Shown here in pieces: positions 31,585-39,061 of a stretch of 64,000 nucleotides of DNA. The notes under the pieces were generated by a model. The model had not been told where the DNA came from. It searched no databases and worked only from the letters and a program-made list of their open reading frames with translations. Positions within the stretch are counted from its first letter, which is position 1. Every line of letters starts with the position of its first letter. The translations under genes were made by a program, and so were the position numbers. Source of the DNA: Thermohalobaculum sediminis (GTDB taxonomy: Bacteria > Pseudomonadota > Alphaproteobacteria > Rhodobacterales > Rhodobacteraceae); NCBI RefSeq assembly GCF_023487995.1, contig NZ_JAMFKN010000010.1, positions 105,383-169,382 of the forward strand. Reading direction: 5' to 3'.

Positions 31585-32870
31585 CAGGCGGCCCGTCCGA
31601 TCAGCGCGAGCGCCTCGGCGGCGAGGGCGTCGGCGTCGGGGCGGGCCTGCGAAAGAACGGCCCGGGCCGCGGCGGTCTGCGCGGCGCGGGCATCGGGATC
31701 GGTCAGCAGCCGGGATGCCTCCGCGGCCAGCGTGCCCGCGTCGGCGACGACCCGCGCGCCGCCTGCGGCAGTCAGCGCGCCATAGGCGGGGGCGAAGTTC
31801 GCGACATGGGGCCCGTGCAGGATGGCCACGTCGAGCGCGGCCGGCTCGAAGGGATTGTGCCCGCCCATGTCCGCGAGCGAGCCGCCGACGAAGGCGACCG
31901 GGGCAAGGCGCAGCCACAGCCCCATCTCGCCCAGGGTATCGGCAAGGTAGACGTTGATCTCCGGCGCCGGCATCTCGCCGGCCGAGCGGGACGCGGCCTG
32001 CACGCCCTCGGCCGCCAGCCAGCCCCGCAGCTCGTCGCCGCGCTCGGGGTGGCGCGGCGCGAGGATCGTCACGAGTCCCGGAATCCGCGGTGCCATCGCG
32101 CGATGGGCGACGAGCACCGCCTCCTCCTCCGGCGCGTGGGTCGAGGCGGCAAGCCAGACCGGCCGACCCGCCAGCGCGGCGCGAAGGGCGGCCAGCGTAT
32201 CGGCGTCGGCGCCGGGCGGGTCGGCCAGCATCTTGAGGTTGCCGCCCTCGCGGACGCGGGCGGGGTCGGCGCCCATCGCGATCAGCCGCGCGCGGGTCGG
32301 CGCGTCCTGCGTCACGATCCGCTCGAACAGCCCGACCAGCCGGCGCGCCATGCCGCCGATGCGCTCCCACCGCGCCGCGCTGCGGGCCGAGACGCGGGCA
32401 TTCACCAGCATCATCGGGATGTCGCGGCGCCCGGTCTCGATCATCAGCCGTGGCCAGAACTCGCTCTCGACCCAGATCGCGAGGTCGGGCCGCCAGTGAT
32501 CGAGGAACCGCCGCACCGCCCCCGCGGCATCGACGGGGGCAAACTGGTGCAACGCGCCCTCGGGCAGCGCCTTCGCCATCTGCCGCGCCGAGGTCACCGT
32601 CCCCGTAGTGACCAGCACCGCAACGGCGGGATCGGCGCGCCGCATCGCCGCGATCAGCGGCAGCATCGACAGGCCCTCGCCGACGCTCGCGCCATGAAGC
32701 CAGACCAGCCGGCCGCCGGGACGCGCGATCGCCGCATGGCCCAGCCGCTCGGGCAGGCGCGCCCGCAACTCCTTCCCGCGCGCCAGCCGGCGGCGCAGCA
32801 GGATGGGCGCCAGCGGATCGGCGAGCCGGCTCGCCAGCAGGTAGGCCCAGAGCGCGAGCGAGCCCATCAT
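31584..32870 (-). CDS. waaA: 3-deoxy-D-manno-octulosonic acid transferase
   Basis: WaaA (KdtA) adds Kdo from CMP-Kdo to lipid IVA. The 428-residue GT-B enzyme has an N-terminal hydrophobic anchor (SLALWAYLLASRLADP), then LVWLHGASVGEGLSMLPLI with the catalytic Glu. Other family blocks are WVESEFWPRLM, LVNARVSARSAARW and VFVGGSLADMGGHNPFEPA. ATG 32870 overlaps the stop of the acyltransferase gene by 4 bp, and its stop overlaps lpxK by 1 bp. Confidence 0.95.
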   Translation of the reverse strand: MMGSLALWAYLLASRLADPLAPILLRRRLARGKELRARLPERLGHAAIARPGGRLVWLHGASVGEGLSMLPLIAAMRRADPAVAVLVTTGTVTSARQMAKALPEGALHQFAPVDAAGAVRRFLDHWRPDLAIWVESEFWPRLMIETGRRDIPMMLVNARVSARSAARWERIGGMARRLVGLFERIVTQDAPTRARLIAMGADPARVREGGNLKMLADPPGADADTLAALRAALAGRPVWLAASTHAPEEEAVLVAHRAMAPRIPGLVTILAPRHPERGDELRGWLAAEGVQAASRSAGEMPAPEINVYLADTLGEMGLWLRLAPVAFVGGSLADMGGHNPFEPAALDVAILHGPHVANFAPAYGALTAAGGARVVADAGTLAAEASRLLTDPDARAAQTAAARAVLSQARPDADALAAEALALIGRAA

Positions 32871-33646
32871 TCGCCGGGCCCGCCCCCGGGAAGATCCGCC
32901 GCCGCCTTGGCGCTCGACCCCGCCGGCAGGATGCGCGCGCGGCCCATCAGCGCGTCGGCGCGATCGGTCACCGCCGTCACGGCATGCTCGATCGCGGCGC
33001 GATAGGCTTCCACGTCGCCGCCGGCCGCAGGCGGCGGATCGAGCGGCGCGCCATAGACCAGCGCGCCACGTCCGAAGGGCGCGGGCACGAAGAATCGGTC
33101 CCAGCTTCGCAGCACCCAGCCGCGGCGGGCCGAGAAGGCAACCGGGAGGATCGGGGCGCGCGTCTCGATCGACAGCATCGCGGCCCCCGCCTGCGCGTGC
33201 ATCCGCGGGCCGCGCGGGCCATCGGGCGTGATCGCGACTACCGCCGCATGCTCGGTCAGTTCGGCCTCGGCGCCGTGATAGGCGGCGCGCCCGCCCTTGT
33301 CCCGCCGCTTCGCCTTGTCATAGGTCGAGCCGCGCACCGTGTGGACGCCGAACCAGCCGACGATGGCGGCGATCAGGTCGCCATCGGCATTGTTCGATAT
33401 CATCGCGACCGTCCGGCGGCCCGGTGGCGCCCAGGTGGGCGACATCATCAGCCGCCCGTGCCACAGGCAGGGAATGAACCCCCCGCCGCGGCTGACGACG
33501 GCGTCGAGATGCTCGCCCCCCTCGACCTGCCAGCGGGTCGTGCGCAGGACCAGCCAGATGTAGAACGCGCCGAGCGCCGCCAGCGCCCTCCGCCCGATCG
33601 CGGAGTGTCTCAGGCCGCGCAGGATCGAGGCGCCGGGGCCGGCCAC
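32867..33646 (-). CDS. DUF374-type lysophospholipid acyltransferase family protein
   Basis: A 259-residue member of the DUF374/LPLAT group, often encoded next to waaA and lpxK. An N-terminal helix (RRALAALGAFYIWLVLR) precedes PCLWHGRLMMSPTW, the likely His of the acyltransferase motif, and ISNNADGDLIAAIVGWFG. AITPDGPRGPRMHAQAGA follows. The substrate is not established; lipid A or phospholipid modification is the usual suggestion. No ATG fits: the GTG at 33646, preceded by TGAGG and 8 bp after the DUF4170 stop, is the best start. Confidence 0.85.
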   Translation of the reverse strand: MAGPGASILRGLRHSAIGRRALAALGAFYIWLVLRTTRWQVEGGEHLDAVVSRGGGFIPCLWHGRLMMSPTWAPPGRRTVAMISNNADGDLIAAIVGWFGVHTVRGSTYDKAKRRDKGGRAAYHGAEAELTEHAAVVAITPDGPRGPRMHAQAGAAMLSIETRAPILPVAFSARRGWVLRSWDRFFVPAPFGRGALVYGAPLDPPPAAGGDVEAYRAAIEHAVTAVTDRADALMGRARILPAGSSAKAAADLPGGGPGE

Positions 33647-33653
33647 CGGGCCC

Positions 33654-33902
33654 TCAGTTCTCGAGCGCGGACGGCTCGGCGCTGTCGCGCCTCTCCTCGT
33701 CGCGCAGGCGGTGGAGGTGGGCGATGAAGTAGCGCATGTGCGCGTTGTCGACGGTCGCCTGCGCCCGCCCCTTCCAGGCCGCATAGGCGCTGGCGTAGTC
33801 GGGAAAGATCCCGACGATGTCGAGCCCCGAGACATCGCGGAAGACGGATTTCTGCGGATCCACCAGCTCGCCGCCAAAGACCAGATGAAGGCGCTGCGCC
33901 AT
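33654..33902 (-). CDS. DUF4170 domain-containing protein
   Basis: A small soluble protein of 82 residues. The segment LHLVFGGELVDPQKSVFRDV and the DIVGIFPDYASAYAAWKGRAQ motif identify the DUF4170 family of alphaproteobacteria, typically found between cysQ and the DUF374 acyltransferase as here. The VDNAHMRYFIAHLHRL end is also typical. The function is not known; conserved position suggests a role in envelope lipid synthesis. Confidence 0.85.
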   Translation of the reverse strand: MAQRLHLVFGGELVDPQKSVFRDVSGLDIVGIFPDYASAYAAWKGRAQATVDNAHMRYFIAHLHRLRDEERRDSAEPSALEN

Positions 33903-33971
33903 TCCAAACTCTCCGTGATGATCTGCCCGGCGTCATGTTGCGCCGGACATTGGCCCCGGCGCGCGCCGCGG

Positions 33972-34766
33972 TCAATCGCTGCGGCGCGGGCTTCGCCGCT
34001 CGAGAAATGCGCGATGCAGGGCCGGGGGCGCGGCGATCACGCCCGGCAGCCGCGGCTCGGGCCGGTTGAACGCCAGCGGCGCGCCCTCGCGGTCGCTCAC
34101 GACGACCCCGGCCTCGGCCGCGATCAGCGCGCCGGCCGCGACGTCCCACTCCCAGGTGTCGCGCAGGCTCAGCATCGCGTCGAAGCGCCCCTGGGCCACG
34201 AGGCACAGCCGCCACGCCATCGAGGGGCGGAAGGCGCGCGCAACCGCGGGCACGCCGCCGGGCCACAGATGCGCCTCGAGCTGCGGGCGCGCGACCAGCG
34301 TCTGCGCCCCGACCAGCGCCGAGCGCGCCGAGCCGCGGATGACGCGCCCGTTGCACATGGCGCCCGCCCCGCGCGCCGCCGCGAAGCTCTCGCCCCGTGC
34401 CGGAAGGTGCACCACCGCGGCGACGGGCCGGCCGTCCTCGATCACCGCGAGCGCGACCGACCATCCCGCCTCGCCCGCGATGAACGCCCGCGTCCCGTCG
34501 ATGGGGTCGATGACGAACACCCGTCCCGAGCCCAGCCTCTCCGGCCCGTCGGCACTCTCCTCCGACAGCCAGCCGTAATCGGGCCGCGCGGCGGTCAGGC
34601 GCCCGCGCAGGAAGGCATCGACCTCGCGGTCCGCCACGGTCACGGGCCCAGCGCCGCCCGGCTTCTCCTCGACCGCGAGCGGCCGCCGGAAATGGCCGAG
34701 CGCGACGAGCCCCGCCTCGAGCGCCGCCCCGGCCAGCAGATCGCGGTCCTCGCCGTGGTCACGCAC
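33972..34766 (-). CDS. cysQ: 3'(2'),5'-bisphosphate nucleotidase / inositol monophosphatase family
   Basis: CysQ hydrolyses PAP (3'-phosphoadenosine 5'-phosphate) and relieves sulfotransferase product inhibition. The 264-residue protein has the metal-binding DPIDGTRAF motif at about residues 86-94, LSEESAD earlier, and WEWDVAAGALIAAEAG near the end. The PIDGTR form favours CysQ over plain inositol phosphatases. Its occurrence in the same window as two PAPS-using sulfotransferases is functionally fitting, although cysQ sits in this envelope operon in many relatives. The start overlaps the tldE stop by 8 bp. Confidence 0.87.
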   Translation of the reverse strand: MRDHGEDRDLLAGAALEAGLVALGHFRRPLAVEEKPGGAGPVTVADREVDAFLRGRLTAARPDYGWLSEESADGPERLGSGRVFVIDPIDGTRAFIAGEAGWSVALAVIEDGRPVAAVVHLPARGESFAAARGAGAMCNGRVIRGSARSALVGAQTLVARPQLEAHLWPGGVPAVARAFRPSMAWRLCLVAQGRFDAMLSLRDTWEWDVAAGALIAAEAGVVVSDREGAPLAFNRPEPRLPGVIAAPPALHRAFLERRSPRRSD

Positions 34767-36105
34767 CGATCGTCAGACCTTCCACCAGCAGCGAAGGGAC
34801 GGACACCGCCTTCTCGGGGTCCGCGTCATTGGCCGGGACAATGGTCCGCAGCATGTCGGGCAGCGTGCCTGCGAGGGTGATCTCGTTGACGGGATGGACG
34901 ATCTCGCCGCCCTCGACCCAGAAGCCGCTGGCGCCGCGGCTGTAGGCCCCCGTCGTCGGATTGATCGAGGCGCCGATGAACGAGGTAACGATCAGCCCGC
35001 GCCCCATCCGGCGGATCAGGTCCTCGCGCGAGCAGGTGCCTTGCGTCACCCGGATGTTCGTGGTCCCGGGCGCGGGCGTCCCCGAGATCCCGCGACGCGC
35101 GTTGCCGGTTGTCGCGAGCCCCAGCTGCCGCGCCGTGGCGAGGTCGAGCACCCAGCTTCGCAACACCCCGTCCTCGACGAGGACATGGCGCGCGGCCGCG
35201 ATCCCCTCGGCGTCGAACGGGCGCGAGGCGCGGCCGCGCACGATCAGCGGGTCCTCGGTCACGTCGAAGCCCTGCGGCAGGATCTGCGTCCCCATCCCCT
35301 CGCGCAGCCAGCTTGCGCCGCGCGCGACGGCGCCGCCGTTGATCGCGCCCAGCACATGGCCGATCAGCCCGCTGGCGACGCGCTCGTCATAGATCACGGG
35401 GAAGCGCCCCGCGGGCGGACGCCGCGGCGCAAGCATCGCTGCGGCCCGCTCGCCCGCCCGTTTCCCGATCACCGCGGGCCCCGGCAGGTCCGACCAGAAG
35501 CGGCGCGTCTCGGACGCCCAGTCGCGCTCGCGCGCCAGCCCCTCGCCGGCGATGGCCGACACCGCGACCGAGCAGGACGAGCGGGCATAGCTGCCCGAGA
35601 AGCCGTTGGACTGGAGGATGGTCACCAGGTCGCGCGACCAGGACGCGGCCGCCTGCTCGACCTGCGTGACGCCGGAAACGCCCAGCGCCGCATCCTCGGC
35701 GGCCCTCGCGATCGCCTCGAGCGCGGCGGGATCAGGCATCTCGGCCGGGTCGCTCAGTTCGAGGCTCGCCGGATCGACGCCGCCGCCGACCTCATCGGCG
35801 TCTGCGAGTCCGCACCAGGGGTCCTCGGGCGCCGCCTGCGCCATGGCGACGGCGCGGGTGGCCATCTCGGCCAGCATCGCATCGCGCAGGTCCGAGGACG
35901 ACACGCTCGCCTGCCGGCGGCCGACGATGACGCGCAGGCCGATGTCGGTGGCCTCGGCCCGCTCGGCTTCCTCGAGCGCATGCGCCTGCACGCCCACGGC
36001 GGACGACATGGCGCCCACCACCATGGCGTCGGCCTGATCCGCCCCGGCGCGGCGCGCGGCCTCGATCAGCCGGGCCGCGAGGTCGATGTGGCCGTCCCCG
36101 CTCAT
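34759..36105 (-). CDS. pmbA: TldD/PmbA family protein TldE
   Basis: The non-metal partner of TldD. The 448-residue product lacks the HExxxH zinc motif and has the PmbA-specific order: ADQADAMVV near the start, NGFSGSYARSSCSVAVSAIAG, RRPPAGRFPVIYDERVASGLIGH, then TGNARRGISGTPAPGTTNIRV and GASINPTTGAYSRGASGFWVEGGEI. The ending SLLVEGLTIGA mirrors the end of TldD. ATG 36105 overlaps the MAPEG stop in ATGA. Confidence 0.93.
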   Translation of the reverse strand: MSGDGHIDLAARLIEAARRAGADQADAMVVGAMSSAVGVQAHALEEAERAEATDIGLRVIVGRRQASVSSSDLRDAMLAEMATRAVAMAQAAPEDPWCGLADADEVGGGVDPASLELSDPAEMPDPAALEAIARAAEDAALGVSGVTQVEQAAASWSRDLVTILQSNGFSGSYARSSCSVAVSAIAGEGLARERDWASETRRFWSDLPGPAVIGKRAGERAAAMLAPRRPPAGRFPVIYDERVASGLIGHVLGAINGGAVARGASWLREGMGTQILPQGFDVTEDPLIVRGRASRPFDAEGIAAARHVLVEDGVLRSWVLDLATARQLGLATTGNARRGISGTPAPGTTNIRVTQGTCSREDLIRRMGRGLIVTSFIGASINPTTGAYSRGASGFWVEGGEIVHPVNEITLAGTLPDMLRTIVPANDADPEKAVSVPSLLVEGLTIGA

Positions 36106-36512
36106 GCGCCCGCTCCCATCCGCACCAGCGCATGGCCGACCAGCCCGAGCGCCAGCGACGCGATCACCGTGACCGTCAGCACCATGCCCCAGAAACGCAG
36201 AGGCATCTTCCCGCCGGCGGCCACGAAATGCAGCCCGTGCATGACGCGCCCGGCCAGAAGGCCCAGCCCGGCGAGATGCAGGACCCAGCCGGGCGGGCCC
36301 ATCCCCTCGGCCAGCCCCAGCAGGATCAGCGCGATCGGCACCGTCTCGGCCGCGTTGCCATGCGCGCGGATCGCGCGCTCGAGCTCCGGGACGCCACCCG
36401 CGCCCAGCGAGACGGAATGCCGCTTGCGGCGGCGCACCACCTCGTAGGCAAGCAGCATCAGCCACAGGGCCAGCAGCCCCGCATAGAGGCCGGTGATCGG
36501 AAGGGCGGACAT
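36102..36512 (-). CDS. MAPEG family membrane protein
   Basis: A 136-residue, four-helix inner-membrane protein. ELERAIRAHGNAAETVPIALILL carries the RxHxN...E motif of the MAPEG superfamily (microsomal glutathione transferase-like), and LAGRVMHGLHF is also conserved. Bacterial members often have unknown substrates. ATG 36512 is preferred because it precedes the first helix directly (MSALPITGLYAGLLALWL); an upstream ATG at 36581 would add a polar, unconserved stretch. First gene of the tldE-cysQ-waaA-lpxK operon. Confidence 0.85.
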   Translation of the reverse strand: MSALPITGLYAGLLALWLMLLAYEVVRRRKRHSVSLGAGGVPELERAIRAHGNAAETVPIALILLGLAEGMGPPGWVLHLAGLGLLAGRVMHGLHFVAAGGKMPLRFWGMVLTVTVIASLALGLVGHALVRMGAGA

Positions 36513-36668
36513 CCCAGGCGCATCCTTTCGGGTTGGTCGCTGCATCCGGCCCGCGGCATCCGCAGGGCACTGCCAAGCCACATAGCGCCGCCTGCCGCGG
36601 GATGGAAGGCCGCCCGCTCGCGACCCTGCGCCTATGGTCCGCGCATGCCGGGCGGCGCCGCGGGGCGG

Positions 36669-38093
36669 TCAGCCGCGGGCGTAGTCGTCCTCGTAGCGGA
36701 TGATGTCGTCCTCGCCCAGATAGACGCCCGACTGCACCTCGATCAGGTGAAGATCGACCTTCCCGGGGTTCTCGAGCCGGTGGACGGCGCCGAGCGGCAC
36801 ATAGACCGACTGGTTCTCGGTCAGGAGCCGGACCTCGCCGTCGACGGTGACGCGCGCCGTGCCGGCGACGACGACCCAGTGCTCGGCGCGATGCACGTGG
36901 CTCTGCAACGAGAGGCGGGCGCCCGGCTTCACCGCGATCTGCTTGACCTGGAAGCGATCGGCGAGGCCGATCGTCTCGTACCAGCCCCATGGCCGGTAGT
37001 GGCGCGGAAACTCGGTGGCCTGGCGCGCGCCCTCGGCGCTCAGGCTCGCCACGGCGTCGCGCACGTCCTGCGCCCGGTCCATGTCGGCGACCAGCACGCC
37101 GTCGCGCGTCGCCACGGCGACGACGTTGCTGAGCCCCAGCCCCACGAGCCGCATGCCGGGATCGTCCGACCGGAGGAGGACGTTGGCGCAGTCGAGCGCG
37201 ATCGCGCCGCCCGAGGTTGCGACCCCCGCGCGGTCCGGCGCGCTCTCCTGCCAGACCGTGCGCCAGTTGCCGAGATCGTTCCACCCGCAGTCGATCGGCA
37301 CGACCTTTCCGGCCGTGTGCTCCATGATCGCGTAGTCGATCGAGATGTCCGGGCTTGCCAGATACTCGGCCGCGCCGAGGCGCAGGAAGTCGAGATCCTC
37401 GTGGCCCGCATCAACGGCGGCGCGTGCGGCGGCGAGGACCGCGGGCGCGTGCTGTGCGAAGGCCTCGATGATCGTCCGCGCGCCAAACAGGAACATGCCC
37501 GAGTTCCAGAGGTAACGCCCCGACGCGATCATTTCGCCCGCGCGGGCGGCATCGGGCTTCTCGACGAACCTCGCGAAGTCCAGCACCCCGCCGCCGGCAG
37601 TATCGGCAAGCTCGATATAGCCATACCCCGTCTCGGGCCGGTCGGGGCGGATCCCGAAGGTCACGAGCGCCCCTGCCGCCGCCGCGACGCCCGCGGCGCG
37701 CACGGCGCGATGGAACGCGGCGTGGTCGCGCAGCACGTGGTCGGACGGCAGGACCAGCACCAGCCCGTCAGGGTCGCGCTGCGCCACGATCAGGGCAGCG
37801 GCGCAGACCGCTGGCGCCGTGTTCCGCCCGTCGGGCTCGACCACGATCCGCCCGCCCGCGACCCCGGAGGCGGCAAGCTGCTCGGCCACCACGAAGCGGA
37901 AATCCTGATGCGTCAGCAGCAGCGGGCCCGCATAGCCGCCCTCGGCGACACGCGCCAGCGTGCGCATGAACAGCGACCCGCCGGGAAGAAGCTGGGTGAA
38001 CTGCTTGGGATGCGCCTTGCGCGAGACCGGCCAGAGCCGGGTGCCCGAGCCGCCACACATGATGACGGGGTGAATCCGCCCGGTCTGCGGCAT
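36669..38093 (-). CDS. manC: Mannose-1-phosphate guanylyltransferase / mannose-6-phosphate isomerase
   Basis: A bifunctional enzyme (474 aa) making GDP-mannose. The N-terminal nucleotidyltransferase domain has PVIMCGGSGTRLWPVSRKAHPKQF, VLPSDHVL, TFGIRPDRPETGYGYIE and FVEKPDAARA. The C-terminal type II isomerase cupin has RPWGWYETIGL, FQVKQIAVKPGARLSLQ (quoted in parts), HVHRAEHWVVVAGTARVTVDGE and LEVIEVQSG-like HLIEVQSGVYLGEDDI. GDP-mannose is the substrate of Gmd encoded at 29406-30473, so this gene likely serves the polysaccharide locus although separated from it by the envelope operon. Confidence 0.94.
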   Translation of the reverse strand: MPQTGRIHPVIMCGGSGTRLWPVSRKAHPKQFTQLLPGGSLFMRTLARVAEGGYAGPLLLTHQDFRFVVAEQLAASGVAGGRIVVEPDGRNTAPAVCAAALIVAQRDPDGLVLVLPSDHVLRDHAAFHRAVRAAGVAAAAGALVTFGIRPDRPETGYGYIELADTAGGGVLDFARFVEKPDAARAGEMIASGRYLWNSGMFLFGARTIIEAFAQHAPAVLAAARAAVDAGHEDLDFLRLGAAEYLASPDISIDYAIMEHTAGKVVPIDCGWNDLGNWRTVWQESAPDRAGVATSGGAIALDCANVLLRSDDPGMRLVGLGLSNVVAVATRDGVLVADMDRAQDVRDAVASLSAEGARQATEFPRHYRPWGWYETIGLADRFQVKQIAVKPGARLSLQSHVHRAEHWVVVAGTARVTVDGEVRLLTENQSVYVPLGAVHRLENPGKVDLHLIEVQSGVYLGEDDIIRYEDDYARG

Positions 38094-38172
38094 TGCTCAC
38101 TCCCCTGCTCGAACGTTGCGGCGTGTCGTGTCTCGCGGCGGACGCGTGCGGCGCAGGTGCGCGGTCAGGCCC

Positions 38173-38484
38173 TCAATGCGTCCAGGCGAGGCGCCGGTTG
38201 TGGGCGTAGTTGCCACCGTAGCCCTGCGGGCGGATGGTCTTGCCGCGCTTCTTCGGCTCCTCGATGCGGTGTGGAATGCCGTGGCGCACGGCGTATTCGA
38301 TCGCCGCCTCGCGGGTCGGAAAGCGCAGCCTGACCTGCGAGGTCATGTCGCTCGACCCGGTCCACCCCATCAGCGGGTCGATCGGCTTGCGCGCGGCCGG
38401 CTCGAACTCGAGGACCCAGGACCGCGTGTTTGCCTCGCCCGAGGTCATCGCGCTCTTTGCGGGCTGGTAGATGCGTGCGCTCAT
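38173..38484 (-). CDS. NADH dehydrogenase (complex I) accessory subunit, NDUFS4-like
   Basis: A 103-residue homologue of the 18-kDa NDUFS4 subunit, one of the supernumerary complex I subunits that alphaproteobacteria share with mitochondria. ARIYQPAKSAMTSGEANTR and WVLEFEPAARKPIDPLMGW lead into TGSSDMTSQVRLRFPTREAA, the family core. The C-terminal NYAHNRRLAWTH is also conserved. It stabilises the NADH-oxidising arm in mitochondria. ATG 38484 starts exactly at the conserved N-terminus; longer in-frame starts give non-conserved sequence. Confidence 0.9.
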   Translation of the reverse strand: MSARIYQPAKSAMTSGEANTRSWVLEFEPAARKPIDPLMGWTGSSDMTSQVRLRFPTREAAIEYAVRHGIPHRIEEPKKRGKTIRPQGYGGNYAHNRRLAWTH

Positions 38485-38764
38485 TGCTGTCCTCGCCTGG
38501 CGTGATCGCTCCGAATGCTCGACGGGCGGAAGGTATTGCGGGATTTGCACCCGAAGGCAAGCCGCATCGCGTCGCAGCGAACCGCCGAAAAACCTGCCGG
38601 GGAACCAACGGGGACGGCCGCACGCCGAACGCCGCGCGGAGCTGGCGCGCGAGGCCCGCAAATCGATACACGGGCCGAATGCGCCGACCGAGCGGTATCC
38701 GCCGCCCGGCGCGTTGGATCGTGAATGTCGGGCAGTCTCGCCGCGGGACCCGATGGCGCTGGGC

Positions 38765-38907
38765 CGCAAAACGCCACGAGCGCGCCTGAGGCGCGCTCGT
38801 CGGCATTACAGGCTTCCTAGAAGGTCACGCCGCCAACCTGATGCAGGGAGCGAGGGTGGGGTGGATGTTGCATCAAGCTGGCGGCGATCTGCTGCTTGCA
38901 GGAACAT
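38765..38907 (-). ncRNA. Candidate structured small RNA upstream of uvrB
   Basis: The gap between the NDUFS4-like gene and uvrB holds two inverted repeats. The first (38828-38844 with 38870-38886) is a 17 bp stem with two imperfect positions. Transcribed from the minus strand both become G-U wobbles; from the plus strand they would be A-C mismatches. Its 25-nt loop is very C-rich (CCACCCCACCCTCGCTCCCT). The second is a perfect 11 bp stem (38776-38786 with 38790-38800, loop 3 nt) followed on the minus strand by GGCGTTTTGC, like a terminator. A promoter-like TTGACG (38931-38936), 16 bp, TGTAAA (38909-38914) lies just upstream. A 33-codon ORF (ATG 38907, stop 38806) overlaps the stem; a coding role is the alternative. 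Confidence 0.5.
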
Positions 38908-38981
38908 CTTTACACCTATAGCGCGAGCGCCGTCAATCAGCGACCACCCTTGAAACGTTATCGTGAGCCGAATTAGTTAAC

Positions 38982-38996
38982 GTTCGGTAAATGTTC
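38982..38996 (+). promoter_or_regulatory. LexA (SOS) box upstream of uvrB
   Basis: GTTC-GGTAAAT-GTTC matches the direct-repeat LexA operator GTTC-N7-GTTC known from Rhodobacter and other alphaproteobacteria. It ends 65 bp before the uvrB ATG. UvrB is a standard SOS gene, so the site is very likely functional. Confidence 0.85.
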
Positions 38997-39061
38997 CTGA
39001 GGAAGATTGCGCCCGCCGCGCCATTGCCGCATATCTCTCGGCGAAATGGAGGAAAGCGACG

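Noticed and set aside
34759..37284. An 841-residue reading of the tldE frame
   Set aside because: The extra N-terminal half lies in the shadows of the MAPEG and manC genes. The conserved PmbA start is at 36105, coupled to the MAPEG stop.
38776..38885. SRP (4.5S) RNA in the gap before uvrB
   Set aside because: The conserved GGAAGG...AGCAG tetraloop region is absent, and the stems do not match the SRP fold.
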